Origin: Jaenimonas drosophilae
Lineage: Eukaryota > Euglenozoa > Kinetoplastea > Trypanosomatida > Trypanosomatidae
Direction: 5' to 3'
DNA length: 64,000 nucleotides
Assembly: GCA_030849065.1 (NCBI GenBank)
Contig: JASAON010001654.1
Location: 62,001 to 126,000 of the forward strand
The notes under the pieces were generated by a model. That model was given only the letters and a program-made list of their open reading frames with translations, was not told the origin of the DNA and did not search any database. Position numbers and translations under genes: made by a program. Position 1 is the stretch's first letter, and each line of letters starts with the position of its first letter. Of this stretch, positions 48,755 through 57,352 are shown one piece after another.

Positions 48755-49354
48755 CCAACAAGTACACCCGGCCACTTTCTGCCTACACCTTGGGAATTTC
48801 AGCACCAGCATGTGCATCATCCACTTCCGGTGTGAGCTACTCCGTCGCTATGAGCTCCATGTAGAACCATCGATGACTTTAGCATGTTTAGCACTTTCTC
48901 CACTGCGGAAGATGTGATGTCATGATGGAGCCAGTTTCTACCAGTCGTATCTACAAAAATTTCAAAATCTTCTCGGTCAGACGACGTGCCTTTTGCTGGA
49001 GTATGCTGCTGCGGCTGCGTTTGCACTGCAGATGGGCTCGTTGCCTGTTGCCATGTCGAAGAGCTTGATGGAATGGCTGACTGGGTGACTGGTCAGCTTT
49101 TCGCCGCCATCCACGTGTAGCCTGACCGGAGCAGCAGCTCAGCAAGGAGCGCTGTGTGGCTGCCACCATGGTGGCAACAGCATTTGGTCCACTCCTTTGC
49201 GAAGAGCGGTACCACCTATGACACCACTCCCCTGTATGGGCAGCTGTTTCAGTACGCGCTGGGTAAGTGTGCCAACTTGATTCCTCCAGGTGACGAGACC
49301 CCTGTGCTTACTCCGTACCAGCAGCTGATCCGGACCCCTGTGCCGATCAGCGTT
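48755..49354 (+). pseudogene. Fragmentary pseudogene of the receptor-cyclase-like gene
   Basis: Three patches match the ectodomain of the intact gene at 50.07 kb. Positions ~48755-48910 match ~50187-50345 with many changes and stops. Positions ~49030-49110 match ~50995-51080. Positions 49113-49350 match ~51210-51451 almost exactly. In that last patch I see only one substitution and one 1-bp deletion in ~235 bp, the deletion shifting the frame. About 650 bp of ectodomain, the membrane helix and the cyclase domain are missing. It is a relic whose last patch has been homogenised recently with the intact gene. Confidence 0.85.
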
Positions 49355-50064
49355 ACTGTATTGTTGTGCTTATTATAATGTTTTCTCTCTGTTTTGTCTG
49401 GCTTCTGTACTTACGCTTTTGATGTTTGGTGGGTGACGTGTTGTGAAGTCACTACTGTGCTTGTATTTTCTCGGCGCTATGCTTTACCTTGAATTGTTAA
49501 TTTTATTTCCTCGTGTCTTTTTGATGTTGTCAATTCGACGCACCTGTTTGTGTTTTGTTACTCTTCTTCGCGATCGGATGAAACGAACGCTGCTCCACCT
49601 GCATACCCAGGCCCGTTACTAATGGATTCTTAGTTGTTATGCATCGTTCTTGTTTTTGTTTTTGCGATGTTCTATATTTCTTTGAAAACTTGCCCTTTAT
49701 CGGAGTAGGAGAGAGACTGTCTCGTTAAATCTAATTTTGTGTTGTGCTGTAATAGTAGGTGACTGATGGAGTAACAGTCATGTGACTGGCGTTAGCTTGA
49801 GGCGAACCGTCGTTGTCCGTGGACATTTGCGGTGCAGCAATTTGGCCATCAGCACAAACTGGCTTTCTAAACAGTACAGCTTTAACTAGTGCTTGGGTAT
49901 CTCTCGAACCAGCTTGTGTCGGGCGGTGGTGAACTGATTCCACGTGTATTCTGCTTCCACGAGAGTCCTTCTTTTCTGAACTGCTATCTGCCCTTATAGT
50001 TCTACCAATTAGAACCAACGAAACAACAAACAGTCATCCACCGTCCCCGCACACACTTCTTCCA
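49355..50064. other. Spacer upstream of the cyclase-like gene
   Basis: T-rich, with several pyrimidine tracts (49490-49560, 49640-49685) that could serve as polyadenylation or splice signals. No gene seen. Confidence 0.5.
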
Positions 50065-53000
50065 ATGACTCGCGTTCCCTCCATTCACAGTGCAGTACTG
50101 TGCTTCATTGCGCTATTGTTCTGTGTTGTTCAGGCAGTTACATGCACTACCTACACCTTGGGAGCTGTTTACCTTCTTTCCTATAAATGCACCCCGTCAT
50201 ACTCTGCCTACACCTTCGGCATTTCAGCACCAGCGTCTGCATCATCTACTGCCAGCGTGAGCTACTCCGTCTCTATGAGCTCCATGTCAAACAACAATGG
50301 TTTCAGCATGTTCAGCGCCTTCTCCACTGCGGCAGGTGTGATGACCGTGATGGGACCTGCCGGAATCAGTATTATCTACAACATGTACCAGTCGTCCCAA
50401 CTGGATGACTCGACGTTTGTGGCATTTGGTCCACTGTCGCAGAACTTTGACAACAGTGGGCGTACAGTGAGCATGAGGTATGAGTCCCAAGTGTACTGGA
50501 CTATGCCGTCTGAGCAGGCCCAATCCATTGGCATGCTGATGGTACTTGCACAACGCGAGTTGTTCCCTGCGAGCCAGTTTATGTTTCGTTATGGAAGCAT
50601 CGGAATGGGCTACAGTGCCAAGCTGCTGTACGACATTTTGCTGAAGGGCCCCTTTGGTGTGCCTTATGTGGTCTACAAAGCAACTTCTTCCGGATATCTG
50701 GACAGCTACAACACGTACATTGCAACGAACAAACCTGGAATTGTGTACCAGTATGGGCAATCGGAAGACAATGCTGCCACTGGAGCGTGGAATGCGAAGC
50801 TTGTGTGTGATCCTACGCTGATTGCCATCAATGCAACGATTGCGATGACCTTTGAGTTGCACTACGATTTGCTTACGACGTACATTGAACTTGCGGACAC
50901 GGGAGTGAAGATGTTGCCTGTGGAGAACTTCTTGCTTGCGAGTCCTGTGCCCGGAGTGGATGCGTCCGAGTATGATGCGACGGCTGTGTTTGCATCGCAG
51001 GTGGGCCACTCGTTGCCTGCTGCCATGTCAAAGACCTTGATGAACTTTGTGATGGCTGGCTGGGTAACTGGCTGGGCCTTGATGCAAGCCCTGAGCATGT
51101 ACACTGGCACGACGTACGGCAATAAGGTTAACTTCTTCAACAACCTGCTTGGTGCGCAGTCTAGTTTTGTTGTGTCTGACTTGTTCATGGGCTCCTTTGC
51201 ACCGCCTGCATCCACGTGTAGCCTGACCGGAGCAGCAGCTCAGCAAGGAGCGCTGTGTGGCTGCCACCATGGTGGCAACAACATTTGGTTCCACTCCTTT
51301 GCGAAGAGCGGTACCACCTATGACACCACTCCCCTGTATGGGCAGCTGTTTCAGTACGCGCTGGGTAAGTGTGCCAACTTGATTCCTCCAGGTGACGAGA
51401 CCCCTGTGCTTACTCCGTACCAGCAGCTGATCCGGACCCCTGTGCCGATCCGTGTTGCTGGGTTGGCGCCAGCGGACACCCCGATGATGGAAACAATGTG
51501 CAGTCAGACATATGAGGTGATTTCTCTGCTGTCGAACGCCGCCCTGTACCGGCATGTGTCTGACCACACGTACATGGGTCACTGCGTCTCCACTGCCTCT
51601 GTAAGCACTGCCAAGGCAGATGTAGCGACGTACTCGTCGACGTATGTGATGAACTCACTGATGGGTGTTATTGCTGACGGTGTGTCGACGCCCAGCTACC
51701 TTGTGCTTGACTACATTCCGCAGACGACGCAGCCACGGCTTGCTGTTGCGAACCTTGTGTACATGTTCACCACCCTTGACCAGGAACTGTATGTCCTTGC
51801 GTCGTACCTTCGCGGAGTGACGACTGCTGCGTCTGTTGTGTGTGGCGTTGTACGGAGTTCTACTGCTTCATCTAGAGTTGCTGCGCTGCTGAAGAAGACG
51901 CTGGCGACATTTCTGATTCCTGTCACTGCGGATGACATTGTGCAGTCGACGACGACAACGCTTGCTGCGAGTATTCCTGCGTCGTGCACACACACGTTCG
52001 TAGTTGGGCTTGATGAGACTGATGCTGTGGGGCTGACAGACTACTTGCGTGGGAGTCCGTCCGCCATTGTGTTTGTGTCGTTTGACGACGTGACGAAGTA
52101 CTATGCATCGGTTACGCCTGCCCTAAAGTCTGCGGGTAAAACTGTGACGGACCGCGTTGTGTTTGCGACGAGCCTGCCCGTGTGGAGTGGAACTGTGTCG
52201 GATGCAAGCGCTGCTGCGAGTGAGGCACCACTGAGCACTATGGAGCAGTTCCTTCAGAGTGTGCCTGCTGAGCTGCAGACACCTGCAGCTGTGCGTGCGT
52301 ACCTTGTTGCGATGCTGTACGACCAGCTGAGTGCTGGCGGGGAGCCCAGTGCTGGCGACATGCAGTCGTTTCTGTATGGCAACACGTCATGGACGGTGGC
52401 CGGGGTGCTGTTTGGTCCGTTCACCACACAGTGCTTGAGCTTTGGTACACCTGACTCCACTGGAGCGTGTTTATTCAACTACGGTGCTTCTAGCATTGAG
52501 GTGTGGTCGTACACGCGCGTTTTGGAGCCGGCGACAACGGCTGTGCTGATGGGTGCGTCGACTCCCAGTATGACTTACCCTATAACGGGAACGGCTGCGG
52601 GTGCTGCGCAGCCCGATCCACTCATGGGGGAAGCCGTTGATTGCGTGAGTGCAATGTCATCAAGTATGGATGTGCCGTCCCCTATCCCCACGACCACCAC
52701 CACCACCAAGTTACCCACCACTGAAACACGCCACCCCTTGCCTGTCACTGCGTCTTCCGACGACAGCTCATCGAGGGACACAGCGCTGAACTCATTAATG
52801 ATGGCGCTTGGCATTGCCCTTTGCTGCGCACTTGCTGTCGTTGTGGTGCTGCTTCTCGTGAGGAGCGGTGTACTGCGGCCGTGCAGTCGGTCGTTGCAGC
52901 ATTGCTGCGCTGATTCGAAGAGTGGCAGAGGAGCTTCTCAGCTGTCTGTGCATGACGATGGACAACCTGCAGAGAGAGCTGCCCTGCGTGGCAGAGCCTG

Positions 53001-54093
53001 TGATGCGTCACGTGCACAGACGGACCTGACGCAGCCACTGACTGTTGTGTGCGTGGACGTTGCACACTACCGAGCGCTGTGGGTTACTGTGCCCGAGGTG
53101 ATGTCGCTGGCTGCTGCAGGCTACGAGCGCTGCGTGCGTGAGGCAGTAGTGCGCCACGGGAGCTATGAGGCTGGAGCTGTGGAGGGTGTGTTTGTGATTG
53201 TGTGCCCCTCGCCGTCTGCTGGTATTGCCCTTGCGCGTGAGTGTGTGGAGCGTGTTGCTGAGCTTCGATGTGATGAGTCTCCCACTCGATCCATGTACGC
53301 AAACCTTGGGTGCGGTGGGGATGAGGGCCGTGGACTCCGATTGCGTGTTGGTGTGCACTTCGGGCGAGTGACGCCGCGTAGGACTGGTGCACATGGTTGG
53401 CCGCGTTGGTGTTGCGGAGCAGCGGAGGATGCAGTGTATGCGGCATACTGCAGTCGTACTGCTAACCAGGTTGTTGTGACGGAGAGTGTACGCAGCGGCC
53501 TTACGGAAGCTGAACTGAAAGCGCTGGAGCTTGTGCTGATTGGCCCCGAGATACTGCCACGTGATGGGAGCACAACGCTGTACGGTGTGGAGCCCTGTCG
53601 CCGATGCGGCGACATAGCCCTTGACGCTGCTCCCTACACGCATGCGCTGAGGGTACTTGAGGCTGGAGAGGAACGAAAGGATGTGGTGTCGACTGCTGCG
53701 TGCCTGCGCCGCCTCGAGACGTACTTTGCGTCTGGGCGCCGCAACATGGATTTACTTCGTTTGCTGAGTAGTGCGTTTTCCCTTCCTCCTGTCCTTTTCG
53801 ACAACTTTCCTGATGAGCGTGCCTACATGGATGCCCTCTTGCAGAACTTGTGTGGAAGGGTTGGGGCACTTTTGGAGAGCTGCCACGGCGTGGACCTTGA
53901 GAGTGGCAATTCGGCTAGAGAGAGCGGGTTGCATGTGCTGCCGGCGCCTACCTGTGGGGTGGCTATTCCGGTGGTCTCTTCTGCCTCATCGTCTGCGAGG
54001 ATGTCGCGGGCTCGACGCTGCGAGTCGCGTAGGAGTGGAAAAAGCGTAGTTTTGCGCCACTACGCGTATTCAGGCGACATAGCAGATATGTGA
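50065..54093 (+). CDS. Receptor-type adenylate cyclase-like protein with a probably inactive cyclase domain
   Basis: A 1342-aa protein: signal peptide (residues 1-27), long ectodomain (~28-875), Thr-rich stalk (~878-890), one membrane helix (~910-936), cytoplasmic cyclase-like domain (~990-1165) and tail. This is the layout of trypanosomatid receptor adenylate cyclases. The first metal-site aspartate survives (VVCVDVAHYRALW), but VGDSFM, which carries the second, is replaced by VEGVFVIV. The Asn/Arg of the NxAAR motif are also replaced (EDAVYAAYCSRT). A cyclase needing two metals should therefore be dead. It may be a surface receptor or a dimer partner. Start: ATG at 50065. Confidence 0.8.
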   Translation: MTRVPSIHSAVLCFIALLFCVVQAVTCTTYTLGAVYLLSYKCTPSYSAYTFGISAPASASSTASVSYSVSMSSMSNNNGFSMFSAFSTAAGVMTVMGPAGISIIYNMYQSSQLDDSTFVAFGPLSQNFDNSGRTVSMRYESQVYWTMPSEQAQSIGMLMVLAQRELFPASQFMFRYGSIGMGYSAKLLYDILLKGPFGVPYVVYKATSSGYLDSYNTYIATNKPGIVYQYGQSEDNAATGAWNAKLVCDPTLIAINATIAMTFELHYDLLTTYIELADTGVKMLPVENFLLASPVPGVDASEYDATAVFASQVGHSLPAAMSKTLMNFVMAGWVTGWALMQALSMYTGTTYGNKVNFFNNLLGAQSSFVVSDLFMGSFAPPASTCSLTGAAAQQGALCGCHHGGNNIWFHSFAKSGTTYDTTPLYGQLFQYALGKCANLIPPGDETPVLTPYQQLIRTPVPIRVAGLAPADTPMMETMCSQTYEVISLLSNAALYRHVSDHTYMGHCVSTASVSTAKADVATYSSTYVMNSLMGVIADGVSTPSYLVLDYIPQTTQPRLAVANLVYMFTTLDQELYVLASYLRGVTTAASVVCGVVRSSTASSRVAALLKKTLATFLIPVTADDIVQSTTTTLAASIPASCTHTFVVGLDETDAVGLTDYLRGSPSAIVFVSFDDVTKYYASVTPALKSAGKTVTDRVVFATSLPVWSGTVSDASAAASEAPLSTMEQFLQSVPAELQTPAAVRAYLVAMLYDQLSAGGEPSAGDMQSFLYGNTSWTVAGVLFGPFTTQCLSFGTPDSTGACLFNYGASSIEVWSYTRVLEPATTAVLMGASTPSMTYPITGTAAGAAQPDPLMGEAVDCVSAMSSSMDVPSPIPTTTTTTKLPTTETRHPLPVTASSDDSSSRDTALNSLMMALGIALCCALAVVVVLLLVRSGVLRPCSRSLQHCCADSKSGRGASQLSVHDDGQPAERAALRGRACDASRAQTDLTQPLTVVCVDVAHYRALWVTVPEVMSLAAAGYERCVREAVVRHGSYEAGAVEGVFVIVCPSPSAGIALARECVERVAELRCDESPTRSMYANLGCGGDEGRGLRLRVGVHFGRVTPRRTGAHGWPRWCCGAAEDAVYAAYCSRTANQVVVTESVRSGLTEAELKALELVLIGPEILPRDGSTTLYGVEPCRRCGDIALDAAPYTHALRVLEAGEERKDVVSTAACLRRLETYFASGRRNMDLLRLLSSAFSLPPVLFDNFPDERAYMDALLQNLCGRVGALLESCHGVDLESGNSARESGLHVLPAPTCGVAIPVVSSASSSARMSRARRCESRRSGKSVVLRHYAYSGDIADM

Positions 54094-55011
54094 TTTGCCG
54101 ACAGGTCTGTTGCTGGATGGGGTTTGCACTTTTCATTTTGCTGTACCCCGTTGTATTCAGCGAGCGATAATCAACATTAGATTTAACCGTCGGCCAAGCG
54201 TGGTATATTTTTTTTCTATTTTTCAAGGGTCACTACTTCCCGTCAGTGTAACCCTACGATTTCATTATTTTTGTCAGGGAACGCAAACTTCCCTCGTGTG
54301 GGGCTGTGTGCCAGTTTTGGCTGTACTACTCACCACTCAAAGACTTAATTTGGCCGTTTCGTGCTTTATTGAAACGGGATCGTTTCTGCCAGTGCTTCTG
54401 TTCCTCCCCGCAAAAAAATATATACATATATGTATGCCAGCGTTGGGCTTGCGCGGGGCGGTGTGTGTGTGCCCCCGCTCGATTTCTGCTGTGGATGGCG
54501 CCCCCCCTTTGCCAGTCATAATCCCCCCCCTCCTTGATCTGCGGGCCGCTTGAGGGCATCGGGGAAGCCGCCGCATCGTCGGCGCGCAGGTGCCCGTGGC
54601 GGCAGGCCTAGGTGGGGGTCGAGGGGGGGGGGGTCCATTCAGGGGAGTTTTGCCCCAGTAAATTCGGGGTTGCAATTGGAAGGGCAGGCGGAATTCAGAG
54701 GAAAAGTTTTGATGACGCGTCGCGCCCTGCCACGGTGCCCCGGCGCGGGCGGCGGCTGGGTGTATCGCGTCGGCTGGGGGTCAACATTCGCAGGGAGAGA
54801 GGAAAGCACCCAGCCAACAGAAAAAGAGTGTCCTTGAGCGCTGAATAGTCATGTTCACAGGAAAAAAGGCAACAAAAGAAGGGCGACAAGCACTGCCTAA
54901 TGCATGCGGATCGTATGATGGTTGCCGATACTCTGCGTAAGAATGATTCGAAGTGAAAACCGTTTTTGATGAAACAAACGAAAAAAAAAACCGCGATGGG
55001 ATGGAATGAGT
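54094..55011. other. Convergent strand-switch region
   Basis: The plus-strand unit ends with the cyclase-like gene and the minus-strand unit ends with trehalase, so transcription from both sides should terminate here. The flanks are T-rich (54209-54225) and A-rich (54966-54992). The middle, 54.43-54.80 kb, is GC-rich, with C-runs at 54501-54507 and 54533-54540 and an 11-G run at 54623-54633. No tRNA gene or coding sequence is evident. In this group such regions often carry base J and variant histones, which sequence alone cannot show. Confidence 0.7.
54422..54435. repeat. 14-bp AT palindrome in the convergent switch region
   Basis: ATACATATATGTAT is its own reverse complement. It lies just left of the C-run/G-run segment, echoing the AT palindrome beside homopolymer tracts in the divergent switch region. 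Confidence 0.7.
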
Positions 55012-56487
55012 TTAGGAATAGTCCTTCAAGAGGCGCAGGAGGATGCCGTTCGTCCAACCAAAGCCATCTTGTGAGGGATATTCACCGCCCCCGGCAACCA
55101 CATCGGTGTCTTCGACGTTGTACTTTTCCATCATCTTGCCAGTCGATTTGTAGACCTTCACACACAGTTCGATCCACCGTGATGCGATCGTCTTCGCCAG
55201 ATCCTTCATCCCGTAGTTCTCCAGCCCGTGAATGGTCATCCATTGAAGGGGTGGCCACCCATTTGGTGCGTCCCACTGCTGACCTGACTTCACAAGCGTC
55301 GTCACCACTCCGCCTGGCCGGAGGAAGCACTGCTCCACCACCGAGGCAGCGCGCGCCGCATACTCAGCTGGCGCAACAAGAAGGAATAGAGGCGCCACAC
55401 CAGCCAACGTCTTTGAGTCGGCAAGTCGCTTTTCGGAGATGAGATAATCGTAGTACCATCCATCAGCTGAGTTGTAAAAGATGGAGTTGATCGCGCTTGA
55501 ACGCTTCTCAGCAAGGGTCTTGTACGCGTCACTGGTCTTTTGATCACCGCTTACACGATACGCAGTCGCCAGAGTAAGCTCCAGATGCTGCAGCAGGCAG
55601 TTGAGATCCACCGGAATGATATCCGTGGTGCGGATGGTGCTCAGCTGATCAAAGGTGGAGAACCAACGGCTGCTGAAGTCCCATCCGCTTTCTGCAGCTG
55701 AGCGAAAGTTCCGGCACATCTCTTTTTCGTTGGGCTTGCCATTAGCGCAGGTGTAGTCCTCGCAGTACGACTCCTGCCGAGGACGATCCAACTGGTCCCA
55801 GTACCTCTGAAGCACCACACCTCCATCCAGGTGCACTGTGTGACTGGTTGGGGCGGTCTTGTCGGTCCAGTAGTCATACTCCTTCTGGAGGGATTCCTTG
55901 TACGTCTTGTACGTTGCCTCTCCCTTGATTCCAGCGAGGATATCCACCATCAAAGAGAAGAATGGGGGCTGAGATCGACTGAGGTAGTACGAACGATTGC
56001 CATTGGGGATGTGACCGTAGGTCTTGATCATGTAGTCAAAGTTGTCCACCATGTTTTCAATCATCTCATGCAGGCCACTTACTTCCATACCAAGCATGGT
56101 GAAGTAGGTATCCCAGTAGTAAGTTTCGCGGAAGCGACCGCCCGGAATGATGAAGGGCTTCGGCACTGAGAGAAGCGAGCTTCCCTTCACCGCGGGAGTT
56201 GGGGCACGCTTGAGCTCCTCCCACAGCGTGCGCAAGTGGTCTGTGACGTCCTTGGTGGTGTCCGCGTGAAAGGTGTTGGCAGCATCTTTGGGCACCTCAA
56301 AGTGCTTCTCCACAAACTGGGCAAGAGAGAATCCTGGTGTGCCTTTTTGTGCTTCGTAGTTCTTCACGATGGTCTGGGGAGACTCCTTCGGCACGCAATC
56401 AACGAAGGTCTTGTTGTCGGGAAAGACGCGCTGCATCTGAACATCCACGAACAAGGAACCGTAGATTTCGTCTGGGATCTCCGTCAT
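55012..56487 (-). CDS. Trehalase, GH37, cytosolic type
   Basis: A 491-aa protein that hydrolyses trehalose to two glucose. The start is set at the ATG at 56487 (MTEIPDEIYG), because a strong tract and acceptor lie between it and an upstream in-frame ATG. Both GH37 signatures are present: PGGRFRETYYWDTY (115-128) and QWDAPNGWPPLQ (404-415). Catalytic Asp270 (ESGWDFSSRW) and Glu469 (GGGEY) are in place, so it should be active. There is no signal peptide or membrane segment. The motif wording is close to bacterial TreA/TreF. It lies last in its unit, beside the convergent switch. Codon use and splice signals look native. Confidence 0.93.
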   Translation of the reverse strand: MTEIPDEIYGSLFVDVQMQRVFPDNKTFVDCVPKESPQTIVKNYEAQKGTPGFSLAQFVEKHFEVPKDAANTFHADTTKDVTDHLRTLWEELKRAPTPAVKGSSLLSVPKPFIIPGGRFRETYYWDTYFTMLGMEVSGLHEMIENMVDNFDYMIKTYGHIPNGNRSYYLSRSQPPFFSLMVDILAGIKGEATYKTYKESLQKEYDYWTDKTAPTSHTVHLDGGVVLQRYWDQLDRPRQESYCEDYTCANGKPNEKEMCRNFRSAAESGWDFSSRWFSTFDQLSTIRTTDIIPVDLNCLLQHLELTLATAYRVSGDQKTSDAYKTLAEKRSSAINSIFYNSADGWYYDYLISEKRLADSKTLAGVAPLFLLVAPAEYAARAASVVEQCFLRPGGVVTTLVKSGQQWDAPNGWPPLQWMTIHGLENYGMKDLAKTIASRWIELCVKVYKSTGKMMEKYNVEDTDVVAGGGEYPSQDGFGWTNGILLRLLKDYS

Positions 56488-56540
56488 CGTCACTGTCGAT
56501 AATTTGTGTGGTGGTTGATGTGAAGGTAGTTTTGATGGTT

Positions 56541-56577
56541 CTTGGTCGAGAAGAGAAGAGTGGAAGAGAAGGAGAAC
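56541..56577 (-). promoter_or_regulatory. Spliced-leader acceptor for trehalase
   Basis: On the minus strand the tract TCTCCTTCTCTTCCACTCTT then CTCTTCTCGACCAAG ends at AG (complement of 56541-56542), about 55 nt before the ATG at 56487. An ATG at 56631 would be removed by splicing here. Confidence 0.65.
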
Positions 56578-56669
56578 ACTTGGGATTCTTGGCGCGCCGC
56601 AATCACCATTAAGAAGCTCTATGCACACCATAGCGGATCCCTGTTTTCATGCTGCTTTCATCACCTCAC

Positions 56670-57068
56670 TTACTTCCGCTTCTTACCTTTGCCACCCTTG
56701 GCATTACCACTACGCTGTTGCTGAGGAGCGGTACCTGGGGCCTGCCCCTTGTTGCTTTGCTTCTCAGCGGGGGCATCAACGACAGCCTCCGATGACGTGG
56801 ACTGCACAGGCTGGGCGTTGAGGACTGGCGGCAACGATGCACACGTGCATCGCGAGACGTAGTCGCTGATCAGTCCTTCCACAAGCCGCAACTGTCCTTG
56901 GTGAGTGACTCGTGAGATGAGCGTCGTCGTGCCGTTGGTGCACTTCACGACAAATGTTCGCTGGTGTTGGTGGGGCCGCAGTCGCAGGAGGAGCCGCGTC
57001 TTCTTGACGCCACAATGATGAACCATCTTTTTGGAGGCGTCAACGAACTCCTCCAGACCAAGCTTCAT
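56670..57068 (-). CDS. SRP9-like protein (candidate SRP Alu-domain subunit)
   Basis: A 132-aa protein from the ATG at 57068. Its first ~75 residues align by eye with SRP9: LEEFVDASKKM against WEEFSRAAEKL, then VKKTRLLLRLR against MKARVVLKYR, FVVKCTNGTTTLISRVTHQGQ against CVKVTDDLVCLVYKTDQAQ, and a final helix. The remaining ~55 residues are low complexity and end GGKGKKRK, a basic tail more like that of SRP14. SRP9/SRP14 form the Alu-domain heterodimer that pauses translation. To my knowledge no SRP9/14 has been described in trypanosomatid SRP, where a tRNA-like RNA is thought to substitute. A different RNA-binding protein is possible. Confidence 0.5.
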   Translation of the reverse strand: MKLGLEEFVDASKKMVHHCGVKKTRLLLRLRPHQHQRTFVVKCTNGTTTLISRVTHQGQLRLVEGLISDYVSRCTCASLPPVLNAQPVQSTSSEAVVDAPAEKQSNKGQAPGTAPQQQRSGNAKGGKGKKRK

Positions 57069-57352
57069 GTTGCTGGGGCTGACCAACTAGGATGCTCAGT
57101 GAAAAAAGTGCAAGTTGTAGTGCCTTTTGGTGCAAAGAAAGGAGAAAGAAAGGAGAAGAGAAGCAGTTAATGTGTTGATGGATTCATGCTGCTACCACAT
57201 CATCAATGCCCCACACTACCCAACCCAAGAGCATGCCGCAGATAGCGACACATCCCCTTCATGCCATAATAAAGACAGCGCAGGTGGTGGGTGCTCTCAC
57301 GCACGCAGTCCACGCAGCAATCGCATCCAATGGCGATATCCGTTCGCTCCAA

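Noticed and set aside
56488..56631. Upstream ATG of the trehalase frame
   Set aside because: A strong pyrimidine tract and acceptor at the complement of 56541-56577 would splice this part away, and the extension is not trehalase-like.
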